Shown here: positions 49,333 through 59,470 of the stretch, in pieces
Layout: every line of letters starts with the position of its first letter
How positions within the stretch are numbered: position 1 is the first letter of the stretch
Source: Shewanella algidipiscicola
GTDB lineage: Bacteria > Pseudomonadota > Gammaproteobacteria > Enterobacterales > Shewanellaceae
Direction of reading: 5' to 3'
Assembly (NCBI RefSeq): GCF_003605125.1
Contig: NZ_QPQT01000008.1
Span: 124,001 to 188,000, forward strand
DNA length: 64,000 nucleotides
The notes under the pieces: model-generated
Told to the model about the DNA's origin: nothing
The model's input: only the letters and a program-made list of their open reading frames with translations
Database searches by the model: none
Position numbers and translations under genes: made by a program

Positions 49333-50666
49333 TAGCCTTCCCTCACAATCGTATCTAAACAGTCACGCAGATATGACGCATAGTCATATTTACCGGGACA
49401 TACGAATGTACATAGTGCCAAATCTTCTTCATCTAACTCCAGCGCACCTAACGCAGCGGCGCCATCGATATCACTCGAGACTAGGTCGCGTAATAACATG
49501 GTAGGAAGAATATCCAGAGGCATTACACGCTCATAGTTACCGATTGGCACCATTGCGCGGTCAGAACCACCCGTGCTGGTCGTCATATTAAACAGACGTG
49601 AAGGTGACAAATGACCTAAAAACGCACGCGTAATTGAGAACTTATCAGAACCAGGCATAGCCCAACCGATAAAGTCTTGCTGCCTGCCTTCTTCAAGTAG
49701 TGATACTTGATTATGGAAGCGACCAATATAAGCATGTGCGCCTACGGCGGTTTTACCATTTAAAATGGAGCCTGCAATCACACGAACATCGCCGTCAGCC
49801 ATTTCACCTGCGGTCAGCTCAACCGTTGATGCACCCGCTGAGGTACGAACCAATCTAGGCTTAAGCGCCTTAGGACCGGCAACAGCAACCACACGCTGGG
49901 TATTTAACTCACCCGTTGTGAACAGTTGACCGATAGCGATCACATCTTGGTAGCCGATATGCCAAACAGTACGTTTTGCAGATGCTGGTAAGACAAAATG
50001 TATATGTGTACCGACAAGACCCGCAGGATGCGGACCGGCAAACTCTTCAACCTGTGCATTGGCAGCTGGAATATCAGCACCGGGCGCTTTACACAGATAT
50101 ACTTTTCCTTCGGTCAATCTGGCTAAGACTTTTAAGCCATTAGCAAAATCTTCCTTGTGCTCGTTAATGATAACGACAGGATCGGCAGCAAGAGGTTGAG
50201 TATCGATAGCGGTGACAAAGATACCAGCAGCAGAAGAGTCTACGGCAGGCGCTTTACTGAAGGGACGAGTGCGAAGTGCGGTCCACAAACCTGATTCAAT
50301 CAAGTTGTCACGCACCAGTTGCTGGTCAAGAGAGTCTAAAGCAGATGCATCATATTTAGCAAAGGCAACGCTATCGTCCCCTTCCACTTCAATGACGACC
50401 GACTGAAGAACACGCTGAGCGCCCCGGTTAATGTCTGAAATTGTGCCACTGGCTAAAGCAGTATATTTAACGCCAGGATTCTTTTTGTCTTCAAAAATCA
50501 CCTGACCTTTTTGCACCTTATCGCCCACTTTAATCTTCATGGTGGGACGTAAGCCAATATACTCTTCACCCAAAGTAGCTACATGTTTAATGGCTGGGCC
50601 ATTATGGATAACTTGCTCTGGTCTACCTGTTATAGGTAGGTCCAATCCTTTCTTTATTGTAATCAT
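49332..50666 (-). CDS. nqrA: Na+-NQR subunit A
   Basis: Cytoplasmic peripheral subunit of the Na+-pumping NADH:quinone reductase, linked to quinone binding and complex stability. The 444 residues begin [20 protein letters not shown]. They include [38 protein letters not shown], and a C-terminal [10 protein letters not shown] segment. ATG at 50664-50666 gives the family start; the frame continues four codons up to a GTG. It is first in the operon nqrABCDEF-apbE-nqrM, which runs for about 7.3 kb on the minus strand. Confidence 0.97.
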   Translation of the reverse strand: MITIKKGLDLPITGRPEQVIHNGPAIKHVATLGEEYIGLRPTMKIKVGDKVQKGQVIFEDKKNPGVKYTALASGTISDINRGAQRVLQSVVIEVEGDDSVAFAKYDASALDSLDQQLVRDNLIESGLWTALRTRPFSKAPAVDSSAAGIFVTAIDTQPLAADPVVIINEHKEDFANGLKVLARLTEGKVYLCKAPGADIPAANAQVEEFAGPHPAGLVGTHIHFVLPASAKRTVWHIGYQDVIAIGQLFTTGELNTQRVVAVAGPKALKPRLVRTSAGASTVELTAGEMADGDVRVIAGSILNGKTAVGAHAYIGRFHNQVSLLEEGRQQDFIGWAMPGSDKFSITRAFLGHLSPSRLFNMTTSTGGSDRAMVPIGNYERVMPLDILPTMLLRDLVSSDIDGAAALGALELDEEDLALCTFVCPGKYDYASYLRDCLDTIVREG

Positions 50667-51302
50667 ATCCACAAGCACTACGTTATGAAGGAAAGATAAT
50701 GCGTCGCGTTCCTGCTAAATGAGAAAGGCTTTGAAACAAATTCTATCTCATTGAGCTAGCGCAGATTTATTACAGAAATGCGATCGCAATCACGCTGGTC
50801 GGGCGCATTTTACCGCAAATAAATAGTTATCGCCATGGCAAATACAGTTGTTTTAAAAGGAAAGCAGGATTTTTATTGTGCGCAGTAGATCACAATTCTA
50901 TGTTTTTTTAATAATTAGATTAAGCCGAATTAATTTAGCCCCTTGTCCTAACAGGGTTATAGCATTTGAGCGAGTCAAAAAACACTAAAGACTGAGGCCT
51001 GATTATCAGGTAATAGCGAATCATCGTTTGCATAAAAATTAGACTAAGGTCTAGCGATACTCGCCAACCGCCAGCTTGAAAAAGCAGCAGAACGATAGCG
51101 TTAAATAGCTTAACTAAGATAAAAGTGAAGATAACGTCACTAGACGTAAATTAAAGCGAGGCGCCTTTGTATGACAAGCCAACATGACATTGGTCTAGCA
51201 ACAATGACATCAAAATAACACACCAATACTGATACAAAATAAACGCAGCCTGAGCTGCTTTTATCATTAAAGGTTCACTGTTTCATGAGTCCCTCGAGTG
51301 AA
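50667..51302. other. nqr upstream region and luxS downstream region
   Basis: About 636 bases without a gene. A TAAAAT-type -10 candidate for nqrA lies near 50,815 (minus strand) with a poor -35. A GCAGC/GGCTGC hairpin at 51245-51258 could end luxS, although its T-tract is interrupted. No known riboswitch or operator is recognised. Confidence 0.4.
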
Positions 51303-51812
51303 CTAGAGCCCCTTGAGGATCTCATCACTGAGTTTGAGGTCATCATTTTTATTAACATTAACCCCAGCTGCAATAATATTGCGGGCGATCTCTTTGGCCT
51401 GCTCTAGCGAATGCATCTCATAGGTACCGCATTGATATTCATTGAGCTCAGGGATCTCTGACTGTTGCTTCACTTTAAGCACATCTTCCATCGCCGCTAA
51501 CCAGCAATCTGCCACAACAGATTCTGATGGCGTACCAATAACACTCATATAAAAACCAGTGCGGCATCCCATTGGGGAAATATCAATAATTTCAACATCA
51601 TCGCCATTGAGATGATCCCGCATAAAGCCCGCAAACAGGTGTTCTAGGGTGTGAATACCGCGCTCACTTAAGATCTCTTGGTTCGGAACACAAAAGCGTA
51701 AATCAAATACCGTGATCGCATCGCCACTGGGGGTTTTCATGGTTTTAGCCACTCGCACCGCTGGGGCGTGCATGCGAGTATGATCGACGGTAAAACTATC
51801 TAGTAACGGCAT
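51303..51812 (-). CDS. luxS: S-ribosylhomocysteine lyase (autoinducer-2 synthase)
   Basis: Cleaves S-ribosylhomocysteine to homocysteine and the AI-2 precursor, serving both the methyl cycle and quorum signalling. The 169 residues have the iron site His54 and His58 in [15 protein letters not shown], a catalytic Cys in [10 protein letters not shown] and the third ligand Cys in [15 protein letters not shown] 51810-51812 ([11 protein letters not shown]) follows AAGGAG; the upstream open frame is not family-like. It appears monocistronic. Confidence 0.98.
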   Translation of the reverse strand: MPLLDSFTVDHTRMHAPAVRVAKTMKTPSGDAITVFDLRFCVPNQEILSERGIHTLEHLFAGFMRDHLNGDDVEIIDISPMGCRTGFYMSVIGTPSESVVADCWLAAMEDVLKVKQQSEIPELNEYQCGTYEMHSLEQAKEIARNIIAAGVNVNKNDDLKLSDEILKGL

Positions 51813-52202
51813 TGCTTTTATCTCCTTTTTGCGACTCAACCATTATTGCCAATGGCTGATACAGCAACGAAAACTCAACTAAAGTGGCGGGGAATCATCA
51901 CCCACGCAGTATTACGCTGGACTTAATATGCGTTACTGTTAATCGGATGTAAAGCTCCTGCAGCGAAGATTCAACGCCCATAACCCAACTCACACACAAT
52001 ACCACTCAACTATTGAGAATTTAGGGCGCATGCACACAGGTTTACACAGTCGATACATCGGCTATCAAACGCTGTTGATGCAAGTGTGCGCCGAGAAAGC
52101 GGCTCAGAATAATATCGATTAGCTTTAGATAATAAATTAGCCAATAAAAAAGCGCTTATGTAATAAGCGCTTTTTTAGTCAATATTGCTAAGGCGGTGTT
52201 AA
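51813..52202. other. luxS-bolA intergenic region
   Basis: About 390 bases with no ORF that I can support. It ends in a symmetric terminator at 52146-52176. The luxS promoter must lie here, but I cannot place it with confidence. Confidence 0.4.
52146..52176 (-). terminator. Terminator of bolA
   Basis: An 8-bp stem AGCGCTTA/TAAGCGCT with a 5-nt loop, flanked by A5 and T5. It is able to work on both strands. Confidence 0.9.
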
Positions 52203-52502
52203 TTAGCCACGGCACTTAGGTGAATTAGGTACATCGGCTTCGGCCTGCCACTCACTCGGGGTAAAAGTATGCATAGACAAGGCGTGTAAGCCATTGGCAA
52301 ATTCTTCCGTCAAGGCTTGATTAACACTGCGATGACGGCCGATCAGGCGTTGGCCTTCAAATGCCTCACTGGCGATAATCACCTTGAAGTGAGTTTCAGA
52401 ATTGGGCGGCACATGATGATTGTCGCTTTCATTAATCACTTCCAAATAAACAGGAGATAGTGCGGCCGTGAGTTTTTCAGTAATAATCTGTTTGACGGAC
52501 AT
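52203..52502 (-). CDS. bolA: BolA-family protein
   Basis: Stress- and iron-sulfur-linked regulator that pairs with monothiol glutaredoxins. The ~99-residue product has the BolA core SPVYLEVINESDNHHVPPNS, ETHFKVIIASEAFEGQRLIG-RHR and the C-terminal LHALSMHTFTPSEWQ. The segment ends PNSPKCRG, like E. coli BolA SPPCRG. Two close ATGs (52500-52502 and 52506-52508) are possible and the ribosome site is weak for both. It lies next to a gcvR-like gene. Confidence 0.93.
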   Translation of the reverse strand: MSVKQIITEKLTAALSPVYLEVINESDNHHVPPNSETHFKVIIASEAFEGQRLIGRHRSVNQALTEEFANGLHALSMHTFTPSEWQAEADVPNSPKCRG

Positions 52503-52571
52503 AGTCATTGTCTCAATTGAGTACAAAAATAATGGCGGCAGATTACTGCGCTGACGCCAAAAGGTCAACCA

Positions 52572-53075
52572 TCAGCCCAAGCTTACCCGCGCATCCTTTG
52601 ACACACCTTCCAATAACTCAACCACACTGGCATCACTCACCTCATCTGGCACTATAATGGCAAGCTGAGATGAAAATACTGTCTGACCAATTGTCGAAAC
52701 ATGTACACGATTAAACTCCATATGCTCAATCTCTAAGTTCAGATTAGATAGGAGATCGACAATTTCCCGGGTCAATCCGGGGCGATCGCGACAATCGACA
52801 TTGCATTTTAAGATGCGCATATGCTGGGATGATGACTGCGCCTGATCGCTATAGCTAAACTGCAACAAAGGAAACTTGACGGCAAACGCTTGCTGTAATT
52901 CAGGTACCGCATCAGCAGCAATGGCCACTTTGAGTAGGGCCGCAAACTGGCTATCGAGCTTAATCACCTTACTGGTTAGCCATTCGCCGCCTGCAGCGCG
53001 TGTGGTATCGGCTAAGGCTTTTATCACCCCAGGGGTAACACTGCCCACAACGGTTGTAATCATCATTTTTTGCAT
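52572..53075 (-). CDS. ACT-domain regulator, GcvR family
   Basis: 167 residues with two ACT-type modules. The first is MITTVVGSVTPGVIKALADT and the second CNVDCRDRPGLTREIVDLLS with a D-R-PG ligand loop. This is the build of GcvR, the glycine-cleavage repressor partner, and of related amino-acid-sensing proteins. ATG at 53073-53075 follows GGAG at six bases. Sequence alone does not prove it controls gcv; no gcv genes are nearby. Confidence 0.85.
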   Translation of the reverse strand: MQKMMITTVVGSVTPGVIKALADTTRAAGGEWLTSKVIKLDSQFAALLKVAIAADAVPELQQAFAVKFPLLQFSYSDQAQSSSQHMRILKCNVDCRDRPGLTREIVDLLSNLNLEIEHMEFNRVHVSTIGQTVFSSQLAIIVPDEVSDASVVELLEGVSKDARVSLG

Positions 53076-53252
53076 CGCTGACTCCAATAAATGCTCCCAT
53101 AGCCTATTGAGCATAAAACATTAATTTATACCGAAGTGGGAGCTAGCTAGCAAAAGTCAGTGATAAGCTCTGCCCTCTATTGTCATATAAACGAGTGAGG
53201 TCTCTGCGCAATTAGGCCGCGCCTATCATATCCAGCGCCAAACTATCGGCGT

Positions 53253-53891
53253 TTAACATTGGTGAAAATGAGGCGTTAATTGCCTAAAAGTGTAATTAAC
53301 CCGCGTTTGTTTAACCCCAAGCCGTTTAGGCAGACAGTGCTGCCAATACGCTTGCATCGGCCAGTGCATGAGCAGCAGATCACCACTGTGTAAGCTTAAA
53401 CTTATCTTCTGCTTTGTCTGTTTATGGCGCAGTAAAAAATCTCGACTCGCCCCCAAGGTGACCGAAGCGATATCGCTTTGAGGCGCTATTTCAGGCTCAT
53501 CATCACTGTGCCATCCCATAGACTCTTGCCCATCTTGATAACGATTAACCAGCACGCCATTACTGGTTAGCCGCCACTCACGGGCGAGCTTTTCCTGCAA
53601 ACGCTGAGCATATTTAGGCCAAGGCAATGCCTCGATAAATAACCCCGAATAACGATAATCACACCCCTTGTCACCAAACCATACCTGACTGCGCGGAATC
53701 GCATGCTGTTTACCAAATATCTGGATATGGGGGCGATTAAAAGGGTAATCCATCGACTCTTGCCACAATGCCTGTTGCTGCGCCAATGAAAGGTACCCTT
53801 CAACTAAGGTAAAAGGCGCACTGATATTGGCCCCTTGGGCTTGCTCCTCTAAATCCAGACTCGGTTGATACACTCTGGCTTCTTTAATCAT
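53253..53891 (-). CDS. AlkB-like 2-oxoglutarate/Fe(II) DNA-repair dioxygenase
   Basis: Predicted oxidative demethylase of alkylated bases. The 212 residues carry the iron triad: His and Asp in MGWHSDDEPEI and the distal His in YWQHCLPKR. The 2-oxoglutarate arginines are in KQTRVNYTFRQL. The SNGVLVNRYQDGQESMGWHS layout matches the ALKBH2/3-like bacterial group rather than E. coli AlkB proper. It is followed on the other strand by rlmG. Confidence 0.9.
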   Translation of the reverse strand: MIKEARVYQPSLDLEEQAQGANISAPFTLVEGYLSLAQQQALWQESMDYPFNRPHIQIFGKQHAIPRSQVWFGDKGCDYRYSGLFIEALPWPKYAQRLQEKLAREWRLTSNGVLVNRYQDGQESMGWHSDDEPEIAPQSDIASVTLGASRDFLLRHKQTKQKISLSLHSGDLLLMHWPMQAYWQHCLPKRLGVKQTRVNYTFRQLTPHFHQC

Positions 53892-54112
53892 TATCGTTAA
53901 CTCTCATTATCGCCAGTAGAAAACGGATATAAACATAGGTCAAGCTCCACACTTGGTTAGCACTCAAATCGACCATGGCCTTAACAACGGTAAGCAAGGC
54001 GCCTTATGTCCTTAGCCTTTAAAGTGAGATGCTAGGGCTCACTCGCTTAACTATACCTGATGGGGGAAATCTGCGATAATCGCGCCCCCAAATTCAACGT
54101 AGCAGTGCAGTC

Positions 54113-55288
54113 ATGACAACTCAATTCTCCGTCGCCGATATCGAACTTGAACTTTATCGTTATCCCGCCAAGCAGGAATCCAACCTGCAGGCCTGGGACG
54201 CCGCCGATGAGCACTTGATTAAACACTTAACTGAGCAACAGCAAACGCCATGTTGCACTGCCATTATTAATGATAATTTTGGCGCTGTAACCTGCTCCCT
54301 GACTCGTCAAAATAACGCTTGGCCATTGCTTGTCGAAACCGATGCTAAAACTAGCCAGCTCGGCACCTTGCAAAACCTTGGCCGTAACCAGCTGCCTGAC
54401 GACAATATTCAATGGTGTAATAGCCGCGATCTATTACCGCAGCGCCCTGAATTGGTGTTGATGAAATTACCCAAGAATCTTAACTATTTGGCCCATCAAC
54501 TCGACAGGTTATCTCAGGTACTCGCCAAGGGCACCACAGTCTATATTGGCGCTAAAGCCAAATCGATAAATAAGGCGCTGCTGCAACTACTCAAGCAGCA
54601 TTTAGGCCCGGCGACGGCCAGCCTCACCTGGAAAAAGACCCGCGTTATCACCTGTATCTCAGACGGCACCGCCCGCCCGCTGCCAGCAGATACCCGCTGG
54701 AATGTGCCTGAATATCAATTAATGATCAGCAATTTAAGCAATGTCTTTGCCGCCAACAAACTCGATATTGGCGCACGGATCATGTTAGACAACATGCCCC
54801 AAGGCGATTTTAAGTCCATTGTCGATTTAGGCTGTGGTAACGGGATATTGGGACTCAGAGCCAAACAGTTGTTTCCTGATGCCCGGCTGCATTTTGTTGA
54901 TGACTCAGAGATGGCCATCGCCTCAGCCCGCTACAACTGGCAGCTCAATCAACTGGATAATCCAGACCTTGAGGGCGAGCAAGCCTGCTTCCATTGGGAT
55001 GACTGCTTAACCCATTTGGGCGATGAGGTTCGACCCGATTTAGTCTTATGTAATCCGCCGTTCCACCAAGGCGAAGCCATCACTGATCATATTGCTTGGC
55101 AGATGTTTTTAGATGCCCTTAGGCGACTCGCCGATGGTGGGATCTTACATGTGGTCGGTAATCGTCATCTGGCCTACCACGTTAAACTGCAGCGCATCTT
55201 TAAAAACTGCACCACAGTGGCATCCAACGGCAAATTTGTGATTTTACAAGCCAAAAAACAGGTTAACAAAGCAAAATCAACCGATTAA
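54113..55288 (+). CDS. rlmG: 23S rRNA (guanine-N2)-methyltransferase RlmG
   Basis: Methylates G1835 of 23S rRNA. The 391 residues contain a divergent N-terminal methyltransferase-like domain ([31 protein letters not shown]). The active C-terminal domain has the SAM motif [32 protein letters not shown] and the catalytic [10 protein letters not shown]. The full-length pattern follows E. coli RlmG (ANVFSRTGLDIGAR-like [13 protein letters not shown]). RsmC is the alternative but less similar. Its end overlaps the convergent membrane hydroxylase gene by four bases. Confidence 0.92.
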   Translation: MTTQFSVADIELELYRYPAKQESNLQAWDAADEHLIKHLTEQQQTPCCTAIINDNFGAVTCSLTRQNNAWPLLVETDAKTSQLGTLQNLGRNQLPDDNIQWCNSRDLLPQRPELVLMKLPKNLNYLAHQLDRLSQVLAKGTTVYIGAKAKSINKALLQLLKQHLGPATASLTWKKTRVITCISDGTARPLPADTRWNVPEYQLMISNLSNVFAANKLDIGARIMLDNMPQGDFKSIVDLGCGNGILGLRAKQLFPDARLHFVDDSEMAIASARYNWQLNQLDNPDLEGEQACFHWDDCLTHLGDEVRPDLVLCNPPFHQGEAITDHIAWQMFLDALRRLADGGILHVVGNRHLAYHVKLQRIFKNCTTVASNGKFVILQAKKQVNKAKSTD

Positions 55289-56220
55289 CGCGACTCATTT
55301 ACCTGCGCCGCATCGGACTCTGTTTGAGCGGCGCTGCTCTTTGACGTCATGGGCCTTACAGTGCTTTGTACCGCAGTGCTTGGCGGCGCAAATAACACCC
55401 TTAAACGCTGCCTAAGGCTAAGCCCTTTAGCGAAGGCCTCGGTCAACATATCACGCCACTCAGCAAAGGTTACCACCAAAGGATTAACGCTATTAAGTGG
55501 TTTAGTGATGCCATACTCCACCGTCTCCTCCTCTTTAACATAAGTGCCAAACAATCGGTCCCAAATGATCAAAACACCGGCATAATTTTTGTCAATATAT
55601 TGCGCATTGCGACCATGGTGCACTCGATGATGCGAGGGGGTATTAAAGATCCACTCTAGCGGTCCAAGTGATTTAATCGCTTGAGTGTGAACAAAAAACT
55701 GTAAACCTAAGTTCAATAGCACCACAAAAACCACCCAGTTGGGATCGAACCCCATAATAACCAGCGGTAGCCAAAACAGCCACATGCCTGCCAATGGGTA
55801 CATTAAACTCTGCCTAAACGCCGTACTAAAATTCATATGCTCTGAGCTGTGGTGCGCCACATGGGCCGCCCACATCCAGCGCACTCTGTGGCTGGCGCGG
55901 TGAAACCAGTAATAGCAAAAGTCTTGGGCGACGATAAGGCCAATAAAGCTGACGACGCCCATCTCAATATCAAATAGGCGCCAACCAAATCCCCACAGAT
56001 AGAGGTGAGCCACCAGCAAACCGGTCAGGATGTCGCTCGCCTGATGCAATGCCGCTAAGGTGAAGTTGCATAATACTTCGGGCCAATGGTAAGCCGCATT
56101 CGCCGGTAAGCGGTTCAGCCGAGTGCCGTACTGCCACTCGAGTAGGATACAGATAAAGAAAATCGGCGCTAAGGCCAAGAGCAATACTTCTGGGTGTGAT
56201 ATCAACCAATCAAAATCCAT
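55285..56220 (-). CDS. Sterol desaturase/fatty acid hydroxylase-type membrane protein
   Basis: Membrane di-iron oxygenase of unknown substrate. The 311 residues have several membrane helices and the histidine clusters of the superfamily: [14 protein letters not shown], and [10 protein letters not shown]. The C-terminal tail is low-complexity (Ser/Ala/Thr/Gln). ATG at 56218-56220 ([15 protein letters not shown]) is preferred to a TTG six codons earlier. Its stop overlaps the convergent rlmG end, so the transcripts are antisense there. Confidence 0.88.
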   Translation of the reverse strand: MDFDWLISHPEVLLLALAPIFFICILLEWQYGTRLNRLPANAAYHWPEVLCNFTLAALHQASDILTGLLVAHLYLWGFGWRLFDIEMGVVSFIGLIVAQDFCYYWFHRASHRVRWMWAAHVAHHSSEHMNFSTAFRQSLMYPLAGMWLFWLPLVIMGFDPNWVVFVVLLNLGLQFFVHTQAIKSLGPLEWIFNTPSHHRVHHGRNAQYIDKNYAGVLIIWDRLFGTYVKEEETVEYGITKPLNSVNPLVVTFAEWRDMLTEAFAKGLSLRQRLRVLFAPPSTAVQSTVRPMTSKSSAAQTESDAAQVNESR

Positions 56221-56267
56221 CTTATTTATCCCGCTCAATCGTTAATAAAATCAACCTGCATCGGCCC

Positions 56268-57302
56268 TTACCAACGCGCAAAATGATCTTCAGTTAAACC
56301 AAGCACCTGCTGTAAATGATGCTGCTGGCCTTCGCCATCGATAACCTCGCCTTCAAAGTGACCTATGTACTGGCGAAAATTACTCTGTAATAACCATAAA
56401 TTAAGCTTTTCCTGACGACAATTTCGCGCTTTAAAACGCAGATCCACCCGTCCATCAAGCGACGTTATTCGCCAATAGTCATCGCTGATGTGCTCACTAT
56501 TGCGTAAAAAATCAAATTGCACCGGCCCCAATAAATGCCGCGCCCCGTTGACCCACAAGACATTTTCTGTGGCGCCAGTTTCATTAACCCCTGCCGCTAA
56601 GTTAAGCCCTATGATGGCATCGCCTACTCGAGCGTTAATGCTCGCCCAACGCCAACTGGTTTCACGCCGCATATAGCCCGCTGAAAAGTCATAGCTGGCC
56701 AGTGCGTTGTTGAGCGGCTGCGGCTCATGCTTAATGGTCAATCGCCCTTTGGGAAGCAAGCCGTTATGCTTTTGAGTATAGGTCCAGCCGTTATAGCCCG
56801 TTGGAGTGCACATCGCCATTGGCAAGCTCAGCGCCAAAGGATGCAGCTCAAGCTCTGCGCTTATCTGCGGCGTATCTAGGCTCAGTTGCCATAAACCATC
56901 GACCAGATTAAAAGTAATGCGGCCGCGGCGACCGCCAATGAACGCCTTGCCCTGACGTGGGGATGGCGACATCGACATCCCCTTGGCTAACGGTTTGAGC
57001 CAAGTGGTTTCAACCAGAGTATTGGCCGCAATATCGTACAGATAACAAAAGGCGCTGCCCACATAACCAATATCGGCCAACGCCACACCAATCACATATC
57101 GGGGCGTCAGGAGCGACACAAATTGAAACTGCTTAAAATGAAAATGCCGCGCCCAGCGGCTTGCCAGCTTATCCATGTTATTGCGGTACTCAAAGTGCGC
57201 CAGTCCCAAAGAATCAACTGGGCCATCAAAGTGGCCAAACTGGACTTCTCCTGAGGGTAAAATCAGGCTTTCTGGCGCCGCAGGGGAGATTAACTCTGTC
57301 AC
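56268..57302 (-). CDS. DUF2804 domain protein
   Basis: 344 residues, cytoplasmic, function unknown. The pattern matches DUF2804 (FGHFDGPVDSLGLAHFEYRN, RWARHFHFKQFQFVSL, GYNGWTYTQKHNGL, RRETSWRWASINARVG, VDLRFKARN). A GTG start follows GAGG with good spacing. It is 47 bases upstream of the hydroxylase gene in the same direction, so the two may act in one lipid-related pathway, but that is inference. Confidence 0.82.
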   Translation of the reverse strand: MTELISPAAPESLILPSGEVQFGHFDGPVDSLGLAHFEYRNNMDKLASRWARHFHFKQFQFVSLLTPRYVIGVALADIGYVGSAFCYLYDIAANTLVETTWLKPLAKGMSMSPSPRQGKAFIGGRRGRITFNLVDGLWQLSLDTPQISAELELHPLALSLPMAMCTPTGYNGWTYTQKHNGLLPKGRLTIKHEPQPLNNALASYDFSAGYMRRETSWRWASINARVGDAIIGLNLAAGVNETGATENVLWVNGARHLLGPVQFDFLRNSEHISDDYWRITSLDGRVDLRFKARNCRQEKLNLWLLQSNFRQYIGHFEGEVIDGEGQQHHLQQVLGLTEDHFARW

Positions 57303-57584
57303 TGGAACCTCGCATTGACTGTTCAGGTTTAACCATAAACAAGCGCTACTGCGGAGCTAATCCCAATGCGCCGGGATAACATGGCAAGGGAGTCGACAGC
57401 GCTGAGCACCAGTTTTTTGTTATCGATTTTTTACTCTAACGGTTTCTGAGATAAGTTAACAGTCCAAAGCAACAAGCATGTAACATATCACGTCATTCCC
57501 CCGTCATGGGGGCGTGCTTAAGAGTGGAATCGACGGCCGATTCTGGTATGCTGATGCCACCTTTTGACTATAAAAATCACCACT

Positions 57585-58151
57585 ATGCGACGCTTAACCT
57601 TACTTATCGCCACCGCCGGCATTTTGTTTGGGTGTGCCAGTAACGCCCCTACTCACATGGCATTGAATCCACAGCTGCCGGCCATCAGCGCCCATACCAT
57701 GGCAGCCAAACCAATTGCCATTGAAATGATCGATACCCGCTCGGCCAACTTTGTCGCCCGGTTCAATCATGAGGGGGATGCCGCACGCTTAGTGAGCCCA
57801 TCGGAAGCGCCACGTCAACAGCTCGATACGGTTTTTCGTCAAGGATTTAACCGAGCCGGTTACCAAATTGATCCCGCCGCCACTAACCATATGCAGCTGC
57901 AATTAGAGAAACTCTTAACCGACGTCAATGAAACCACGTTTGGCTACGAAGCCAGCAATGACATTATCATCAACGTCATTGCCAGCAATAGCAGCCAAAC
58001 ATTCACCAAGCGGTATACCGCGCGTAATACGGTATCTGGGCCACTGAGCGCCGACTTTGCCACATTGGAGCTCGCCGTCAACGAGCTATTGAGCGATTTA
58101 ACGGGCAAAATCATTAACGATCCCGAACTCAACCAGTTTATTCAGCAATAA
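57585..58151 (+). CDS. YajG-family lipoprotein
   Basis: Predicted lipoprotein of unknown role. The 188 residues have a signal with lipobox LFGC near residue 17 and a YajG-type body (PIAIEMIDTRSANFVARFNH, ELAVNELLSDLTGKIINDPE). The ATG at 57585-57587 (MRRLTLLIATAGILFGC) is the natural signal start although no clear ribosome site precedes it. It lies 18 bases ahead of the cyclophilin gene. yajG neighbours ampG in E. coli as well. Confidence 0.85.
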   Translation: MRRLTLLIATAGILFGCASNAPTHMALNPQLPAISAHTMAAKPIAIEMIDTRSANFVARFNHEGDAARLVSPSEAPRQQLDTVFRQGFNRAGYQIDPAATNHMQLQLEKLLTDVNETTFGYEASNDIIINVIASNSSQTFTKRYTARNTVSGPLSADFATLELAVNELLSDLTGKIINDPELNQFIQQ

Positions 58152-58169
58152 GTCCATCAGGAGCGATAC

Positions 58170-58754
58170 ATGAAACAGTGGATATTGGCATGTTTTTTAC
58201 TGTCACTGTGCAACATGGCCCATGCGGTCGATATACAAGCTGACACCCTATACCCTAAGGTTGAGCTACAAACCAGCATGGGCAATATTGTGGTGGAACT
58301 CGACCGTCAACGTGCGCCTATCACAGTCAATAACTTCCTCACCTATGTGGTGAAAGGGCATTATGACAATACCCTGTTTCATCGCGTGATTGCCGACTTT
58401 GTGGTACAAGGTGGCGGACTCGACCCAAAATTTAACGAAAAGCCGACCGATAAACCCATAGTCAATGAAGCGGGCAACGGCTTGAGTAACGCCTTAGGCA
58501 CCATCGCCATGGCACGAGAAACTGATCCCCACTCGGCCACGGCGCAGTTTTATTTTAACGTGGCCGATAATAAACGCTTAGATCCCTCTAAACGCCGCTG
58601 GGGCTATGCCGTATTTGGTGAGGTTACCCAGGGCATGGAGGTACTTGAAGCCATGGCCCAGCAACCCACGGCTATCAATAGCAAGCTCGGATGGCCCGAT
58701 GTGCCTGTTACGCCGATAATCTTAACCAAGGCAACGCTATTACCCAGAGAGTAG
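58170..58754 (+). CDS. Periplasmic cyclophilin-type peptidyl-prolyl isomerase
   Basis: 194 residues with a Sec signal (MKQWILACFLLSLCNMAHA, cleavage after AHA). The cyclophilin core carries MGNIVVELDRQRAPITVNNF, LFHRVIADFVVQGGGL, TIAMARETDPHSATAQFYFN and YAVFGEVTQGMEVL. It is PpiA-like and acts on folding of envelope proteins. It is cotranscribed with the yajG-like lipoprotein gene. The 270 bases after it hold nothing recognisable. Confidence 0.93.
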   Translation: MKQWILACFLLSLCNMAHAVDIQADTLYPKVELQTSMGNIVVELDRQRAPITVNNFLTYVVKGHYDNTLFHRVIADFVVQGGGLDPKFNEKPTDKPIVNEAGNGLSNALGTIAMARETDPHSATAQFYFNVADNKRLDPSKRRWGYAVFGEVTQGMEVLEAMAQQPTAINSKLGWPDVPVTPIILTKATLLPRE

Positions 58755-59024
58755 TTGCACCCGAAAGTCGTGAGCAAGAGTCGTTTGTGTGAAAGGTCGT
58801 TGCCGAGTAAATTGTGGCAGCGAAAATATGCGTTAGCCTCATCACAAAGTCGAGCAATCACAGTGGCGCACCTCCCTCGGCGCCACAATACTCAAGTTGA
58901 ATCGGTTTACCGTAATCTCGTGCCACAACAGCATATTGGCCTTCGGCCATTGAGATGGGTAAAATTGCAATAACAAAAAATGGCTGACTATACTTACTTC
59001 GGTGTAGCAGCAAGGAGGCGAACG

Positions 59025-59357
59025 ATGACCCCTAATGAGTTCATCGATAATAAAGCGCCCCAGCTGGCTCTATATGGAAAAGCGTTTTTGAATAATCAAC
59101 TCGATTTCAATGAGATCCAGCTTTATTTATGGGACACCCTTGAAGAGTGGCAACAGTTTAATCATCAGGGTGATGCGCAAAGTGACATGGAGCGAGTGTT
59201 TTGGCACCTAATACATGCCTTCGATAAATGGCCTGACTGGAGTATTCGCGGCAATCAATTTTTGCGTAAGCAAATAGACGAATGCTGTGATTTCTTGAGC
59301 CTTGGCGGTCAATGTCCAAGTGGCTGTGTAGGTAACAGACCCTGTTCCTTATCATGA
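59025..59357 (+). CDS. Conserved-looking small protein, unknown function
   Basis: 110 residues, no signal. It begins MTPNEFIDNKAPQLALYGKA, is Trp/Phe-rich in the middle (LYLWDTLEEWQQF, VFWHLIHAFDKWPDW), and ends with five cysteines in ECCDFLSLGGQCPSGCVGNR and PC, a possible metal or disulphide cluster. AGGAGG lies six bases upstream of the ATG. I do not recognise the family. It sits between the cyclophilin and ampG-like genes with a strong terminator after it. Confidence 0.75.
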   Translation: MTPNEFIDNKAPQLALYGKAFLNNQLDFNEIQLYLWDTLEEWQQFNHQGDAQSDMERVFWHLIHAFDKWPDWSIRGNQFLRKQIDECCDFLSLGGQCPSGCVGNRPCSLS

Positions 59358-59365
59358 TAATGTCT

Positions 59366-59399
59366 AAAAAAGCTCAGCCTGTGTAGGCTGAGCTTTTTT
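59366..59399 (+). terminator. Terminator after the small Cys-rich gene
   Basis: A 10-bp stem AGCTCAGCCT/AGGCTGAGCT with a GTGT loop, A5 before and T6 after. Confidence 0.93.
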
Positions 59400-59470
59400 A
59401 TGGCCGATTTTCGCTTTTTATTTACCGCCGTAGCGTTTAAGCTAACTTCACCTTACTGTAAACCTGTTGT

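Noticed and set aside
50880..50900. CRP-like box (TTGTGCGCAGTAGATCACAA) upstream of nqrA
   Set aside because: The half sites are two bases further apart than a CRP site allows, and there is no well-placed promoter.
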